Shown: positions 25,245 through 35,572, counted from the first letter of the stretch. The stretch is DNA of 64,000 nt from Stagnimonas sp965279705 (GCA_965279705.1 OZ257257.1:992001-1056000); one strand, 5' to 3'. Translations and numbers: made by a program. The notes: generated by a model from the letters alone, not told the origin.

Positions 25245-27179
25245 CTATTGCGCTGCTGGCTGTTTCGGCGCAGTCATCTCCGCCTGCGATAGCAGGGTCT
25301 GGCAGTCCCGGTCTTCGCCGGGGCCGAGTTGCAGCGTCGGCAGCAAGGCAGCGAGCGGGGTCAGCAGAGTGCCGAGTACCACAGCCGCCGCACTACGCAG
25401 TCCGATGTCGAGCAGATCGGGGCGAATGCGCGGGTCTGCAAACGTGCCGCCGATGTGGATCGGCGCTTTCAGGCGGCCGACATTGGCGCGTTTTGGTTGC
25501 GTGCGCAGTCTCAAGGCCAATGTTTCGTCCTTGAGACTGGCACTGCCGTCGAGCAGCAGATTGGTGTTACCGGTGTCGAGCACGAAGCTGCGGGTATCGA
25601 GCTTGCCGTTGGCGAGTGCGAAATCGCCCACCAGGCATCGTACCTCCGTGCGCTTGCCGATGCCGATTGCCGAGAGCAGGGCATTGCCGAAGTCGAGGCC
25701 GGAAAGATCCAGCAGCAGGGCCGAGAAATCACCGCCCGCCATCGCCAGTTTCAGCTCGCCATCGCCATTGCCAAGCAGCTCTGCCGCCGAGCGACCCTTG
25801 CTTTTCAGCGCGGCAATGCCGCCGATGCGGCCGCTGCCCTGATAACCGGTTTTTTCCATCAGGCGCGAGATGTCGACACGACGCAATTCCGCCGTCGCAT
25901 CGATGCCCAACTGTTCGCCGCGAGGGTCGAGCGTGGCGTAGAAGCGCAGGGTGCCCTCGCCGATGCCGAAATCGACCGGCGATACCCGCAAGAGGCCGTC
26001 GTCGAGCAGCAGCTTGAAGCTCAGGCGATCGAACGGCAGCGCGTCGCCGACGATATGCGCGCCCGTGAAGTCGAGTTGCACGTCTGCCATTTGCAGCAGC
26101 GGCACGTTGATGGGCGTGGCGGGCAACAGGCGCCCTGTGCTCTTGGCCTGAGCCTCTACCGGCAGATTCGGGTCGGCACCGATCAAGCCGGCGAGATCGA
26201 CCAGCCTGACTTGCTTGGAGTGCACGGTGGCTTCGAGGCGGGGACGCGGCGCTTGCATCAATACGCTGATGTCGCCGGCCAGATCGCTTTCGCCCACCAG
26301 ACCGGTGAAGTTCTTGAAGAAAATGCGGCGGGCGCTGTAATCGAGATCGCCCTCCAAGCGGTAGGGCGGTGAGTTGGGCAGGGGCAGCTGGGTCAATGGT
26401 GATAGCGCAGAAAGATTCTTGCCCTGCAACACCAGACGCAGGCGCGCCCCGGCAAACTGTAGAGGGTCGAGCAGGCTGCCTTTCAGGGTGATGCGTGTCG
26501 CGCCGCTTTCGGCACTGAGATCGACGGGATAGGGATTTTCAGGCGTGCGCAGGCGTAGCACCGAGCCGCCGATGAAGCGTGCCTTCATCGGCTGGCCGTC
26601 GTAGCGGCCTTCGGTTTCCGCGCGGATTCGCGACTCGCCGCCCTCTTGAAGGGACTCGGTGCGTAGGGTGCCTTTGAGATCGGCCTTTAGTGCGGGATCA
26701 ACCAGTGCAAAGCGGCCGTCTCGGATGGTCAGCGCCTCGATCTGCACATCCCAGGGTTTCGCCTCCGGGTCGGCGGATGGCAGCGAAAATTGCCAGTTGC
26801 GCAGGCCCTTGGGGCCGGTGCGCAAATCTGCCTGAGGTTGATTGATGTCGAGGCTGGCGATGCGCACTCGACGGTCGAACAGGTCGCGGATGCCGAAACG
26901 CACGACCACACTGTCGATCGCGGCCAGCGGCAATTCGTCGGCGGCAAACTCCGGTGGATTGGTGACTTTGATGCCACTCAGGGTCACCTGCGGCTGCATT
27001 GATAACCTCACGTCCAGATCATCGATCAGCACGGCTCGGTTCAACGCATTCGATGCCTGCCTTTCGACGAGCGGCCGGAACCAGTTCCAGTCCCAGAGCA
27101 GCAGGATGATGACGATGATGAGGAACGGCAAAAGGGGCCAGAAGCGACGGGCAAGCAAGCGGCGGTCGGTGCTGTTCAT
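25245..27179 (-). CDS. AsmA family envelope protein
   Basis: Predicted inner-membrane-anchored periplasmic protein of 644 aa. There is one N-terminal membrane segment (FWPLLPFLIIVIILLLWDW), then a long region of beta-strand repeats. The C-terminal part is diagnostic of AsmA: AIGIGKRTEVRCLVGDFAL, LLLDGSASLKDETL and IHIGGTFADPRIRPD. AsmA-like proteins act in lipid movement to the outer membrane. It is downstream of gspF by 76 bp on the same strand, so it may be the last gene of the gsp operon in place of gspG and others. No direct role in secretion is shown. Confidence 0.9.
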   Translation of the reverse strand: MNSTDRRLLARRFWPLLPFLIIVIILLLWDWNWFRPLVERQASNALNRAVLIDDLDVRLSMQPQVTLSGIKVTNPPEFAADELPLAAIDSVVVRFGIRDLFDRRVRIASLDINQPQADLRTGPKGLRNWQFSLPSADPEAKPWDVQIEALTIRDGRFALVDPALKADLKGTLRTESLQEGGESRIRAETEGRYDGQPMKARFIGGSVLRLRTPENPYPVDLSAESGATRITLKGSLLDPLQFAGARLRLVLQGKNLSALSPLTQLPLPNSPPYRLEGDLDYSARRIFFKNFTGLVGESDLAGDISVLMQAPRPRLEATVHSKQVRLVDLAGLIGADPNLPVEAQAKSTGRLLPATPINVPLLQMADVQLDFTGAHIVGDALPFDRLSFKLLLDDGLLRVSPVDFGIGEGTLRFYATLDPRGEQLGIDATAELRRVDISRLMEKTGYQGSGRIGGIAALKSKGRSAAELLGNGDGELKLAMAGGDFSALLLDLSGLDFGNALLSAIGIGKRTEVRCLVGDFALANGKLDTRSFVLDTGNTNLLLDGSASLKDETLALRLRTQPKRANVGRLKAPIHIGGTFADPRIRPDLLDIGLRSAAAVVLGTLLTPLAALLPTLQLGPGEDRDCQTLLSQAEMTAPKQPAAQ

Positions 27180-27255
27180 GGCGATTGACGGCTGAAACTG
27201 AACAGCAGGCTATGCGGCAGAGAGTGAATCCGCTGTGAACGCAGACCCCCAAGGC

Positions 27256-28500
27256 TCATTTGACCAGCGTGTTGAGATCGAAGATCGGCAGCAGGATGGC
27301 CAGCACGATCACAAGGACGATTCCGCCCATGACCACCGTCATCACCGGCTCCATCAGCTTCATCAGCACGCCGATGCGTAGCTCGACTTCCTTCTCCTGG
27401 TTGTCGGCCGAGCGTTCCAGCATTTCGCCGAGCCGGCCGGAGGATTCACCGCTGGAAACCAGGTGCACCACGATCGGCGGGAACAGCTTGCTGGCTGCCA
27501 GACTGCGGCCCAGACCGGCACCTTCGCGCACGCGCTTGGCAGCGTCTTCGATCGCCTCGCGCATCGGCAGGTTTTCGACCACCTGCGCACCGATGCGCAT
27601 GGCCTCCAGAATCGGCACGCCGCTGCCGAACAGGATGCCGAGCGTGCGCATGAAGCGGCCGGTATTGGCCCCGCGCACCAGCTTGCCGATCACCGGCCAG
27701 CCGAGCTGGCGCTGATGCCAGCTGCGGCGAAAACTCTCGTTGGTGCGCAGCGTGCGGCGGAACAGCCAGACACCACCGATGCCGCCAAAAATGATGAAGT
27801 ACCAGGCGCTGCGCAAAAAGGCCGAGAGCGCAATCATCCCGCGGGTGAGCAGCGGCAGTTCGGCGTTGATGCCCTTGAACACTTCGACCACCTGCGGCAC
27901 GACGTAAGTCATCATGCCCATGACCACGCCGGTGGCGACCACCAGCATGATGATCGGGTAGATCGCCGCCTGGGTGACCTTGCTGGCCATCTCCTGCGAG
28001 CGCTCGACGTAATCGGCGAGACGTTCCAGCACATGGTCGAGCTTGCCCGCCTGCTCGCCGGCTTCGATGGTCGAGCGGAACAGGATCGGGAAGGCATTCG
28101 GGAACTGTTCGAGCGCGGAAGCCAGGCTGTCGCCCTCGGTCACCCGCGAGCGGATGCCCAGCGTGATGCGCTGCACCTTGGCACTTTCGCTCTGTTGTGA
28201 AACCACCGTGAGCGCCTCGTCCAGCGGCAGGCCGGAACGGAACAATGTGGCGAGCTGGCGTGTGAACAGTGCGAGTTCGGCGGATGAAAGAGAGCCGCCA
28301 CCGCGCTTGAACAAGCTGCCACCGGCCGACTCGTTACTGGACTGACTGGCACTGTCGCGTTCGGCAACTTCCTTCAGCTCCGTGGTCATCAGGCCACGGT
28401 CGCGCAGCAGCTGCCGAGCTTGTCGCGCGGTCTCGGCCTCGATCAGACCTTTTTCGTTCTTGCCTCTAGCATTGAGGGCGACGTATTCGAAGGCAGCCAC
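27256..28500 (-). CDS. gspF: Type II secretion inner-membrane platform protein GspF
   Basis: Polytopic platform protein (414 aa) of the type II secretion system. It has two T2SF domains (about residues 75-200 and 280-400), each with the conserved F-x-R-x-G or SSGE-type motifs (LATLFRSGLPLDEAL, VSSGESSGRLGEML), and three membrane segments. The N-terminal MAAFEYVALNARGK is canonical. It is 10 bp downstream of gspE in a gspC-D-E-F run. Pilus-assembly PilC is a relative, but the neighbours fix the identity. Confidence 0.94.
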   Translation of the reverse strand: MAAFEYVALNARGKNEKGLIEAETARQARQLLRDRGLMTTELKEVAERDSASQSSNESAGGSLFKRGGGSLSSAELALFTRQLATLFRSGLPLDEALTVVSQQSESAKVQRITLGIRSRVTEGDSLASALEQFPNAFPILFRSTIEAGEQAGKLDHVLERLADYVERSQEMASKVTQAAIYPIIMLVVATGVVMGMMTYVVPQVVEVFKGINAELPLLTRGMIALSAFLRSAWYFIIFGGIGGVWLFRRTLRTNESFRRSWHQRQLGWPVIGKLVRGANTGRFMRTLGILFGSGVPILEAMRIGAQVVENLPMREAIEDAAKRVREGAGLGRSLAASKLFPPIVVHLVSSGESSGRLGEMLERSADNQEKEVELRIGVLMKLMEPVMTVVMGGIVLVIVLAILLPIFDLNTLVK

Positions 28501-28510
28501 GGGATCTGGC

Positions 28511-30010
28511 CTAGTCTTCGATCGTCACGCGCAGCACTTCCTGCAACGTCGTCTTGCCACTCAACACCTTGCGACGGCCGCTTTGCAGAATGCCGGGGCT
28601 GGAGGTGCGGGCGTAGGTTTCCAGCTGCTGTTCGCTGGCGCCGTCGTGAATCATTTCTTCGAGTTTTTTATCAACTTCGATCAGCTCGTGAATGCCGCTG
28701 CGGCCGGCATAGCCAGTGTGGCGGCAATGGCCGCAGCCTTCGGCCTTGTAGAGCGTGAGCGGCTCGGCAGGGTCCACGCCGAGCATCTCTTTTTCATTGC
28801 GCGTCGCGTCATAGGGCGTCTTGCACTTGCTGCACAGAGTGCGCACCAGGCGCTGGGCCATCAGGCCGACCAGCGAGCTCGACAGCTGGTAGGGCTCCAT
28901 GCCCATATCGCGCAGGCGCGTGATGGCACCCACCGCCGTGTTGGTGTGCAGCGTCGAGAGTACCAAGTGACCGGTCTGCGAGGCCTGCACGGCAATCTCG
29001 GCAGTTTCCAAATCGCGGATTTCACCAATCATCACCACGTCCGGGTCCTGACGCAGAATCGCGCGCAGACCGCGTGCGAAAGTCATCTCGACCTTGGTGT
29101 TGACCTGGGTCTGGCCCACGCCCTCCATGTAGTACTCGATCGGGTCTTCGACCGTCATGATGTTGCGGCTCTTGTCGTTCAAAACGCTCAAGGCCGAATA
29201 CAGCGTGGTCGATTTACCCGAGCCGGTGGGGCCGGTGACCAAGAGAATTCCGTGCGGGCGGAAGATGATGCGCTTCAGCGTTTCGATCTGGGTCGGGTCG
29301 AGGCCCAAGAGTTCGAGGTCGATGCGCTCGGATTGTTTATCCAAGATACGCATCACCACCCGCTCGTTGTTGGTGCCGGTGGGGATGGTCGATACGCGCA
29401 CATCCACCTTGCGGCCTCCGAAGGCACGGCTTATGCGGCCATCCTGCGGCAGGCGCTTTTCGGCGATGTCGAGCTTGGCCATGATCTTGATGCGGCTGAC
29501 GATCTTCGGTGCCAGCGCCTTGGCGGCGGCAATCACTTCGCGCAGCACACCATCGACGCGGAAGCGCACGACCACTTTCTGTTCGTAGGTCTCGACGTGA
29601 ATATCGGAGGCGTTCTCCTTGATCGCCTCGACCAAGAGTCCGTTGATGAACTTGATGATCGGTGCGTCGTCGTCGCTCTCCAGCAAGTCCTGCGCTTCGC
29701 TCAAGGCGGCGGCAAGATCATCGACTTCGATCTGCTCGTCCTTGAGGCCCGAGGCAAGTGCGGCGGTGGCACCGGTCGCACCCTCGTAGGTTTTTTGCAG
29801 CAGCTTGTCGAACTCTTCGATGCTGATGGTCGAGAGCTTCACCGGGCGGCGCAAGAAGCGGCGGGCTTCGGCCAGCGCGGTGACGCTCACGCCGGGGCGG
29901 GCGAACACGGTGACGTGCTCGCCGTTCACCTCGCCAACGATCAGACCGTGGCGTTTGGCAAAGGCAAAGGGCGGGCGACGCAGCGCGTCGGCAGTGGCTT
30001 CAACAGACAT
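28511..30010 (-). CDS. gspE: Type II secretion ATPase GspE
   Basis: Cytoplasmic secretion ATPase, 499 aa from the ATG at 30010 (a TTG two codons upstream is possible). The N-terminal domain binds GspL in known systems. The catalytic part has Walker A GPTGSGKSTT near residue 265, the Asp box IMTVEDPIEYY, Walker B with MIGEIRDLETAEIA and the His box TLHTN. The tetracysteine zinc motif CSKC...CGHC is present, as in most GspE. It lies between gspD and gspF. Confidence 0.95.
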   Translation of the reverse strand: MSVEATADALRRPPFAFAKRHGLIVGEVNGEHVTVFARPGVSVTALAEARRFLRRPVKLSTISIEEFDKLLQKTYEGATGATAALASGLKDEQIEVDDLAAALSEAQDLLESDDDAPIIKFINGLLVEAIKENASDIHVETYEQKVVVRFRVDGVLREVIAAAKALAPKIVSRIKIMAKLDIAEKRLPQDGRISRAFGGRKVDVRVSTIPTGTNNERVVMRILDKQSERIDLELLGLDPTQIETLKRIIFRPHGILLVTGPTGSGKSTTLYSALSVLNDKSRNIMTVEDPIEYYMEGVGQTQVNTKVEMTFARGLRAILRQDPDVVMIGEIRDLETAEIAVQASQTGHLVLSTLHTNTAVGAITRLRDMGMEPYQLSSSLVGLMAQRLVRTLCSKCKTPYDATRNEKEMLGVDPAEPLTLYKAEGCGHCRHTGYAGRSGIHELIEVDKKLEEMIHDGASEQQLETYARTSSPGILQSGRRKVLSGKTTLQEVLRVTIED

Positions 30011-30028
30011 GAGCAACAGACCTGGGTT

Positions 30029-32296
30029 TTAAGGGTTGGTGCCGGTCTGCGGGGCGATTTGCACTGGGGTGGGCTCACCCGGGCGCTGTGCGGGGACGAC
30101 GATCACGTTCGACGGCGTCGTGCTACGCGTTGCGGCGGGCGCCGGAGCGGGTGTGGCGGGAGCAGGTGCCACTACCGGGCCCGGAGTGGGATCGAAGTTG
30201 GTCGCCGCAGCACCGGGCGGCGCCGATGGCGCGCTTCCCCCGGAACCCGCGGCTACTGAGATTTTGGCTGCCGGTGCCGGCGTCGCAGACTTGGGCGGGG
30301 CATTGGCGCGGATGTATGCATCGATTTCCGGCATCACCAACCGTTGGCCGACGCCCAGCGGCAGGTTGCCGCGTTCGGCGGCCAGCAGCTGCACATTGCG
30401 CACGCTGTCGTATTTGCGGCGAGTGTAGAAGTCGCCTTCATCCTGCGTGCGCAGCACGGTGGGGTGGATGAACACCATCAGGTTGCGCTTCATGCGCGAC
30501 ACCGTGCGCGACTTGAACAGCTCGCCCAGCACCGGGATGCTGCCGAGCAGAGGCACCTGCGATTTCGATTCGTTGGAGTTGTCGTCGGTGAGGCCGCCGA
30601 TCACCAGCACCTGGCCGCTGGCCACGTTCACGGTGTTGGTGATGGTACGCTTGTTGGTGACGAGGCTGGCGGTGCCGACGGTGCCGGTGTCGCTCGCCAC
30701 ACTGGACGACTCCAGCTTGATCTTCAGCTTGATGACGCCGCCGACGTTGATCTGCGGCGTGACGCCGAGCTTCAGGCCCACATCCTTGCGCTCGATGGTC
30801 TGGAAGGGGTTGACGCTGCCGCCGGTCGAGGTGCCGGTGTTGCTGAACGAGCCGGAGAGGAAGGGGACTTCCTGCCCTACGCTGACTTCGCTTTCCTCGT
30901 TGTCGAGCGAGGTCAGTGTCGGTGTCGAGAGCACATTGGTGTCGCTGTCGCCTTGCAGCGCTTTCAGCAGCAGGCCAAAGCTGGTGCCGCTGCGGCCGCC
31001 GTCCCGAATCACACCACCGCCCAGGCTAATGCCCTGGCCCACGCCGCTCAGCGCCGCCAGCGGCGTACCTGCCGTCACCGCACTGGTCACCGCCCCCAGC
31101 GTGGTGGCGTTGAGGATGCTTGCCACCGCGCCGCCTTCCGGGTTGTAGACGGCAAAGTCCAGGCCGAGCTGGCTGGATTTGCTCTGCGAAACCTCGGCGA
31201 TGATGGCCTGCACCAGCACCTGCGCGCGCTGGATGTCGAGCTGCTCGATCACGCTCTTGATCTGTCGCATGGTCTTGGGCGGGGCGGTAATCACCAGCGC
31301 GTTGTTGTCCTTATCGGCGATCACGCGGGTTTTCTCGAAACCGCCCGCACCGCCGCCGCTGGATGCCGCTGCCGTGGCCGGTGTGCTGCTGGCGCTACCG
31401 GGTGTGGAGGTCGCAGAAGCCTGCTGGGCATAGCCTTCGAGGATCGGCGCCAGGTTTTCTGCCGAGGCATAACGCAGATAAACCACCTGCGTGTTGCCGT
31501 CGGAATCCTTCAGCGGCCCATCGAGCCGCTTGATGAGTGCCACCACGCGGGCGCGCTCGCCCTTGTCGCCACCCACCAGCACCGCATTGCTGCGCTCGTC
31601 GGCCAACACCGTGGCCGATGCCGCCGTCGGGTCCGCGGCCTTGGCCTGCTGGATGAAGGTGGTGAGGATGCGCACCACTTCAGACGCCGCGGCGTTTTCG
31701 AGCGGCACCGATTCCACATCGCGGTCGCCGTCGCCATCGAGTTTCTTGATGATCTCGATCAGTCGCGAGACGTTGCCGGCGCGATCGACGATCAGCAGCA
31801 TGTTGTTACCGGGGTAGGCGGCCAGATGCGCGGACTGCGCCATGATCGGCCTGAGGATTGGCACCAGCTGGGCGGCAGATATGTTCTTGACCGGATAGAC
31901 ATAGGTCACCAGGTCATCGAGCGGCATGCCCGCACCGCTGCGGTTGAGGATGCCGCCATCTGAACGCGCATTGGTTTCCGGGATGATCTTGATCGCATCG
32001 CCGGCCGGCACGGCGGCAAAACCCTGCACCTGCAACACAGCTAGGAAGGTCTCGTAGACCGCCTGCTGGTTCATCGGTGCGGCGCTGATGACCGTCACCT
32101 TGCCCTTCACGCGCGGGTCGACGATGAAGTTTTTGCCGGTCACCTCGCTCACGGTCGAGATCAGGGTGTTGATCTCGGCATCCTTCAGGTTGAGCGTGAC
32201 ATCCGCATGGGCGCTGCCAAGGGCGAGCGAGAGCGCAATCAGGGAGGCAATGCGGAGTTTCATGGCGGTACGGGTGCGGCGAAAAGTAAAAGACAT
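30029..32296 (-). CDS. gspD: Type II secretion outer-membrane secretin GspD
   Basis: Secretin of 755 aa forming the outer-membrane channel. A signal peptide covers MKLRIASLIALSLALGSAHA, reached from ATG 32296 (long n-region) or ATG 32263. The N0 domain begins DVTLNLKDAEINTLI, followed by N1-N3 repeats and the secretin core with VPFLSGSF and a GGLTDD segment. The C-terminal about 110 residues are Pro/Ala/Thr-rich, without an obvious pilotin S-domain. It is read from gspC after 4 bp. Confidence 0.94.
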   Translation of the reverse strand: MSFTFRRTRTAMKLRIASLIALSLALGSAHADVTLNLKDAEINTLISTVSEVTGKNFIVDPRVKGKVTVISAAPMNQQAVYETFLAVLQVQGFAAVPAGDAIKIIPETNARSDGGILNRSGAGMPLDDLVTYVYPVKNISAAQLVPILRPIMAQSAHLAAYPGNNMLLIVDRAGNVSRLIEIIKKLDGDGDRDVESVPLENAAASEVVRILTTFIQQAKAADPTAASATVLADERSNAVLVGGDKGERARVVALIKRLDGPLKDSDGNTQVVYLRYASAENLAPILEGYAQQASATSTPGSASSTPATAAASSGGGAGGFEKTRVIADKDNNALVITAPPKTMRQIKSVIEQLDIQRAQVLVQAIIAEVSQSKSSQLGLDFAVYNPEGGAVASILNATTLGAVTSAVTAGTPLAALSGVGQGISLGGGVIRDGGRSGTSFGLLLKALQGDSDTNVLSTPTLTSLDNEESEVSVGQEVPFLSGSFSNTGTSTGGSVNPFQTIERKDVGLKLGVTPQINVGGVIKLKIKLESSSVASDTGTVGTASLVTNKRTITNTVNVASGQVLVIGGLTDDNSNESKSQVPLLGSIPVLGELFKSRTVSRMKRNLMVFIHPTVLRTQDEGDFYTRRKYDSVRNVQLLAAERGNLPLGVGQRLVMPEIDAYIRANAPPKSATPAPAAKISVAAGSGGSAPSAPPGAAATNFDPTPGPVVAPAPATPAPAPAATRSTTPSNVIVVPAQRPGEPTPVQIAPQTGTNP

Positions 32297-32300
32297 CTAA

Positions 32301-33227
32301 TTAGGGTGAGGCTGAAACATTCACGCTCTGCGACACGCCGTTGCGATCGACAGTGAGGCTCATGCTGCTGGCCTGCGACAGGCTTTGCAGCAATTGTAGG
32401 GCTTGGCCGGGGTCGCTCAGCGACGTGCCGTTGATGGCGGTCACCACATCGCCGGGCTTGAGGCCCGCCGCGTTGAAGGCACTGCGCTCGGGGCCGGGAT
32501 AAACGCGGTAACCCTTCATGCCACCCTCGCCCGAGATGGGCTGCACGCGGATGAAGTTGGCGGCTTTCGATGGGTCGGTCAGCACCTGCGTCTTGATCTG
32601 CGCCAGCATCTGTGCGGCGGCGACCGTGCCTTCCTGTGGCTCGTTGCTGCTGGTGGCGGCGGTGTTGAAGACGGTGGCGTTGCTGGGTGCGTCTTTGTCG
32701 AGCCGCAGGGTTTCGAGCCGGCCATTGCGCGAGAGGATCACCCGATCGGGGAAGATCGCCTGCAAATTCACGCCGGAGGAAACGTCATCGCCGATGGCGT
32801 ACGGCGCTTCGTCGTTGTCCTTGGCGATCAGCGCCAGCGATTCCCGCTCGGTCGAGCCGGCCAGGATGCCCAGCAGCGTGAAGTTGAGCTGGGTGTCCGG
32901 CGCATTGGCGAGCGAGGCGGTGCTGGCACTGCTCTGCAACTGGCCGAATACATGCGCTGATGCCAGCGCGTCCATGTTGAGCGGCGGCTTGGTGGGCGCG
33001 GGGTCGACAAAGCCGGGGGCGGGCGTCCAGGCTGCGGACTTGGGCAACGGCACCAGCGTCCAGAGCAGGCTGGCGAGTTGCCAGGCCAGCACGGCGACCA
33101 GCAAAAGAGTCACCACCGGCGGCAGTTTGCTGCCGTGGCGGCGATACAGGGCAGTCGCCCGCGTCAGCACGGCAGCAAGGGCCGGGGGCAGGGCAGGTAA
33201 GGCAGTGGCAGTCATGCGCGCGATCAT
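32301..33227 (-). CDS. gspC: Type II secretion inner-membrane protein GspC
   Basis: Bitopic protein linking the inner-membrane platform to the secretin. A single membrane segment (VVTLLLVAVLAWQLASLLWTL) is followed by a Pro-rich linker, the HR domain (FGQLQSS...LNFTLLGILAGS) and a C-terminal PDZ-like domain containing YRVYPGPERSAFNAAGLKPGDVV. The start is unsure: ATG 33227 is used, with ATG 33215 and GTG 33284 as alternatives and no clear ribosome site for any. It heads the gspCDEF run and is divergent from the cyclase gene. Confidence 0.9.
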   Translation of the reverse strand: MIARMTATALPALPPALAAVLTRATALYRRHGSKLPPVVTLLLVAVLAWQLASLLWTLVPLPKSAAWTPAPGFVDPAPTKPPLNMDALASAHVFGQLQSSASTASLANAPDTQLNFTLLGILAGSTERESLALIAKDNDEAPYAIGDDVSSGVNLQAIFPDRVILSRNGRLETLRLDKDAPSNATVFNTAATSSNEPQEGTVAAAQMLAQIKTQVLTDPSKAANFIRVQPISGEGGMKGYRVYPGPERSAFNAAGLKPGDVVTAINGTSLSDPGQALQLLQSLSQASSMSLTVDRNGVSQSVNVSASP

Positions 33228-33302
33228 ACCGTGAGCTTGCGGGTTTATTGCTGTAACAGGGCTTGGCGCGCTAACTTCGGGCACTGAGCCTGCGCTTAAA
33301 GC

Positions 33303-35567
33303 ATGGCCAGCAAATCACTCAAGGGGGCGCTGATGGGCGCGCAACGCACGCTGGTCCGGCTCGGCATCGCCGCCGCCATGTTTCTGGTTTTCGTCTTGCA
33401 GATCGGCCGCGTATTGCCGCTCTCGCTGGTGGACAACATCGAGCGCGCGACCTACGACGCGCGCATTCTGCTGACGATGCCCAACACCATCGACCCGCAG
33501 GTGGTCATCATCGACCTCGATGAAAAAAGCATCATCGCCGAAGGCCACTGGCCCTGGCCGCGCGACAAGTTCGCCGCCCTCGTCACCAATGCCTTCGACA
33601 AGTACAAGGTGCGCACGCTCGGCTTCGACATCAACTTCCCCGAGGCCGATACCCGTGCCTCCGGCCTCGATGCTCTCGACGCCCTCGGCAAGAGCGCCTT
33701 TGCCGACCTGCCCGGCTATGCCGAGCGCCTGCAGGCCATCCGCCCGCAGCTGGATTACGAAGCGCAGTTTGGCGCGTCACTTAAAGGGCGCTCCACTGTG
33801 CTGGGTTATGTCTTCAAGGACTCCACCGCGCCGGGAGGGGCGGAGTCCATCGCCGCCATCGGGCCGCCCGTGCTTGATGCCAACGCGACCCAGCTCTACA
33901 ACGTCGACTTTTATAAAAACAACGCCTTCACCGGAAACCTGCCGGTGCTGCAAAGCAACGCCGCCAGCGCCGGCTACTTCGACAACAGCCACGGCCTCGA
34001 TGTCGATGGCGTATTCCGCCGCGTGCCGCTGGTGCAGATCTACCAAGGCGCGCTCTATCCCTCACTGGCGCTCGAAACCACCCGCCTCGCACTCGGCGCC
34101 CCGCCGATACAGTTCCAGTTCGACCCGCCCGACCAGCGCTCGTCGGTCAATCTTGAAGCGCTGGTGATCGGCGCGCTGCGCATCCCGGTGGACGAGCACA
34201 TGCAGGCCTTCGTGCCCTATCGCGGCCGCTGGCCCAGCTTCAATTACATATCGGCCACGGACGTGATCCGCGGCACTGCTGACTTGGCAAAACTCGATGG
34301 CAAGGTGGTGCTGGTCGGTACTTCCGCCCCCGGCCTGCTGGACTTGCGCGTAACCCCTGTCGGCCAGGCATATCCGGGCGTGGAGGTACATGCCAGCCTC
34401 ATCAGCGGCATGCTGGATGGACGCATCAAGCACAAGGCCCCGTACTACGACGGCATCCATGTCGTCATGCTGCTGGTCATCGCCGCCGTGCTGGCCTTTG
34501 CCGCCGCGCGTCTCGCGCCACTGGCTAGCGGCGCGCTGGCGCTGGGGCTGATCGCTGCCGTCGTCGCACTCGCCTTCGGTCTGTGGGCAGCCAACTTCAT
34601 CATGCCGCTCGGCACGCCGGTGCTGTTCACGGTGACGCTGTTCCTGCTGCTCACGTTCTACGGCTACTTCATCGAGAGCCGCAATGTGCGGCAGGTGTCG
34701 AAGCAGTTCGGCGAATACATCCCGCCCGAGATGGTGGAGATGCTCGCCAGCAACCCCGCACTCGCGAGCGAAGAGGGCGACAAGCGCAACATGACGGTTC
34801 TTTTCTCCGACGTCAGAGGCTTCACCACCATCAGCGAAAAGCTCGACTCGAAAGAGCTGACCAAACTGATGAACCAGTTCCTCACGCCACTCACGCGCGT
34901 GATCCGAGAGCACCGCGGCACCGTCGACAAATACATGGGCGACGCCATCATGGCCTTCTGGGGCGCGCCGCTGCCTGACGAAAACCATGCCACCAATGCC
35001 CTGTTGGCCGGCATGGCGATGACCAAGGTGGTGCGCGAACTCGATGCCGACTTCGAGGCCAAGGGCTGGCCCAAGCTCTACATCGGCGTGGGCCTGAACA
35101 GCGGCGACATGACGGTGGGCAACATGGGCTCGGAATACCGCCGCGCCTACACTGTGCTGGGCGATGCGGTGAATCTGGGGTCGCGGCTGGAGAGCCTTAC
35201 CAAGGAATACGGCGTGTATTTCATCGTCAGCGAAGCCACCCGCAACGCCGGGCCCAAGGACTGGGCCTACCGCGAACTCGACTTCGTGAAGGTGAAGGGC
35301 AAGAACGAGCCGGTGGCGATCTATGAGCCCTTGGGGCCGAAGGACGCCATCGACCCCAATCTGCGCAACGACCTCGCCCGCCATCGCGGCGCCATGAAGC
35401 TGTATCGCACGCAGTTGTGGGATCAAGCTGAGGCAGAGCTGTTCAACCTCTCCCGCTCGGGGCGACCGCACAAGATTTACGAGATTTTTCTGGAGCGTAT
35501 CCAGCACCTGCGCGCGAACCCGCCAGGCGCGAAGTGGGATGGGGCGTTTACCGCCACACACAAGTAG
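33303..35567 (+). CDS. CHASE2-domain class III adenylate/guanylate cyclase
   Basis: Membrane sensor cyclase of 754 aa. An N-terminal membrane segment is followed by a periplasmic CHASE2 domain (about residues 45-360, with QVVIIDLDEKSI and GHWPWPRDKF), three more membrane segments (about 375-455) and a cytoplasmic cyclase domain. Metal-binding Asp residues are in LFSDVRGF (about 500) and DKYMGDAIMAFWG (about 545), and transition-state residues are in GDAVNLGSRLE. Lys in DKYMGD favours ATP as substrate, but GTP is not excluded. It is divergent from the gspC operon, so cAMP signalling tied to secretion is conceivable, though only inferred from position. Confidence 0.92.
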   Translation: MASKSLKGALMGAQRTLVRLGIAAAMFLVFVLQIGRVLPLSLVDNIERATYDARILLTMPNTIDPQVVIIDLDEKSIIAEGHWPWPRDKFAALVTNAFDKYKVRTLGFDINFPEADTRASGLDALDALGKSAFADLPGYAERLQAIRPQLDYEAQFGASLKGRSTVLGYVFKDSTAPGGAESIAAIGPPVLDANATQLYNVDFYKNNAFTGNLPVLQSNAASAGYFDNSHGLDVDGVFRRVPLVQIYQGALYPSLALETTRLALGAPPIQFQFDPPDQRSSVNLEALVIGALRIPVDEHMQAFVPYRGRWPSFNYISATDVIRGTADLAKLDGKVVLVGTSAPGLLDLRVTPVGQAYPGVEVHASLISGMLDGRIKHKAPYYDGIHVVMLLVIAAVLAFAAARLAPLASGALALGLIAAVVALAFGLWAANFIMPLGTPVLFTVTLFLLLTFYGYFIESRNVRQVSKQFGEYIPPEMVEMLASNPALASEEGDKRNMTVLFSDVRGFTTISEKLDSKELTKLMNQFLTPLTRVIREHRGTVDKYMGDAIMAFWGAPLPDENHATNALLAGMAMTKVVRELDADFEAKGWPKLYIGVGLNSGDMTVGNMGSEYRRAYTVLGDAVNLGSRLESLTKEYGVYFIVSEATRNAGPKDWAYRELDFVKVKGKNEPVAIYEPLGPKDAIDPNLRNDLARHRGAMKLYRTQLWDQAEAELFNLSRSGRPHKIYEIFLERIQHLRANPPGAKWDGAFTATHK

Positions 35568-35572
35568 CCGGC

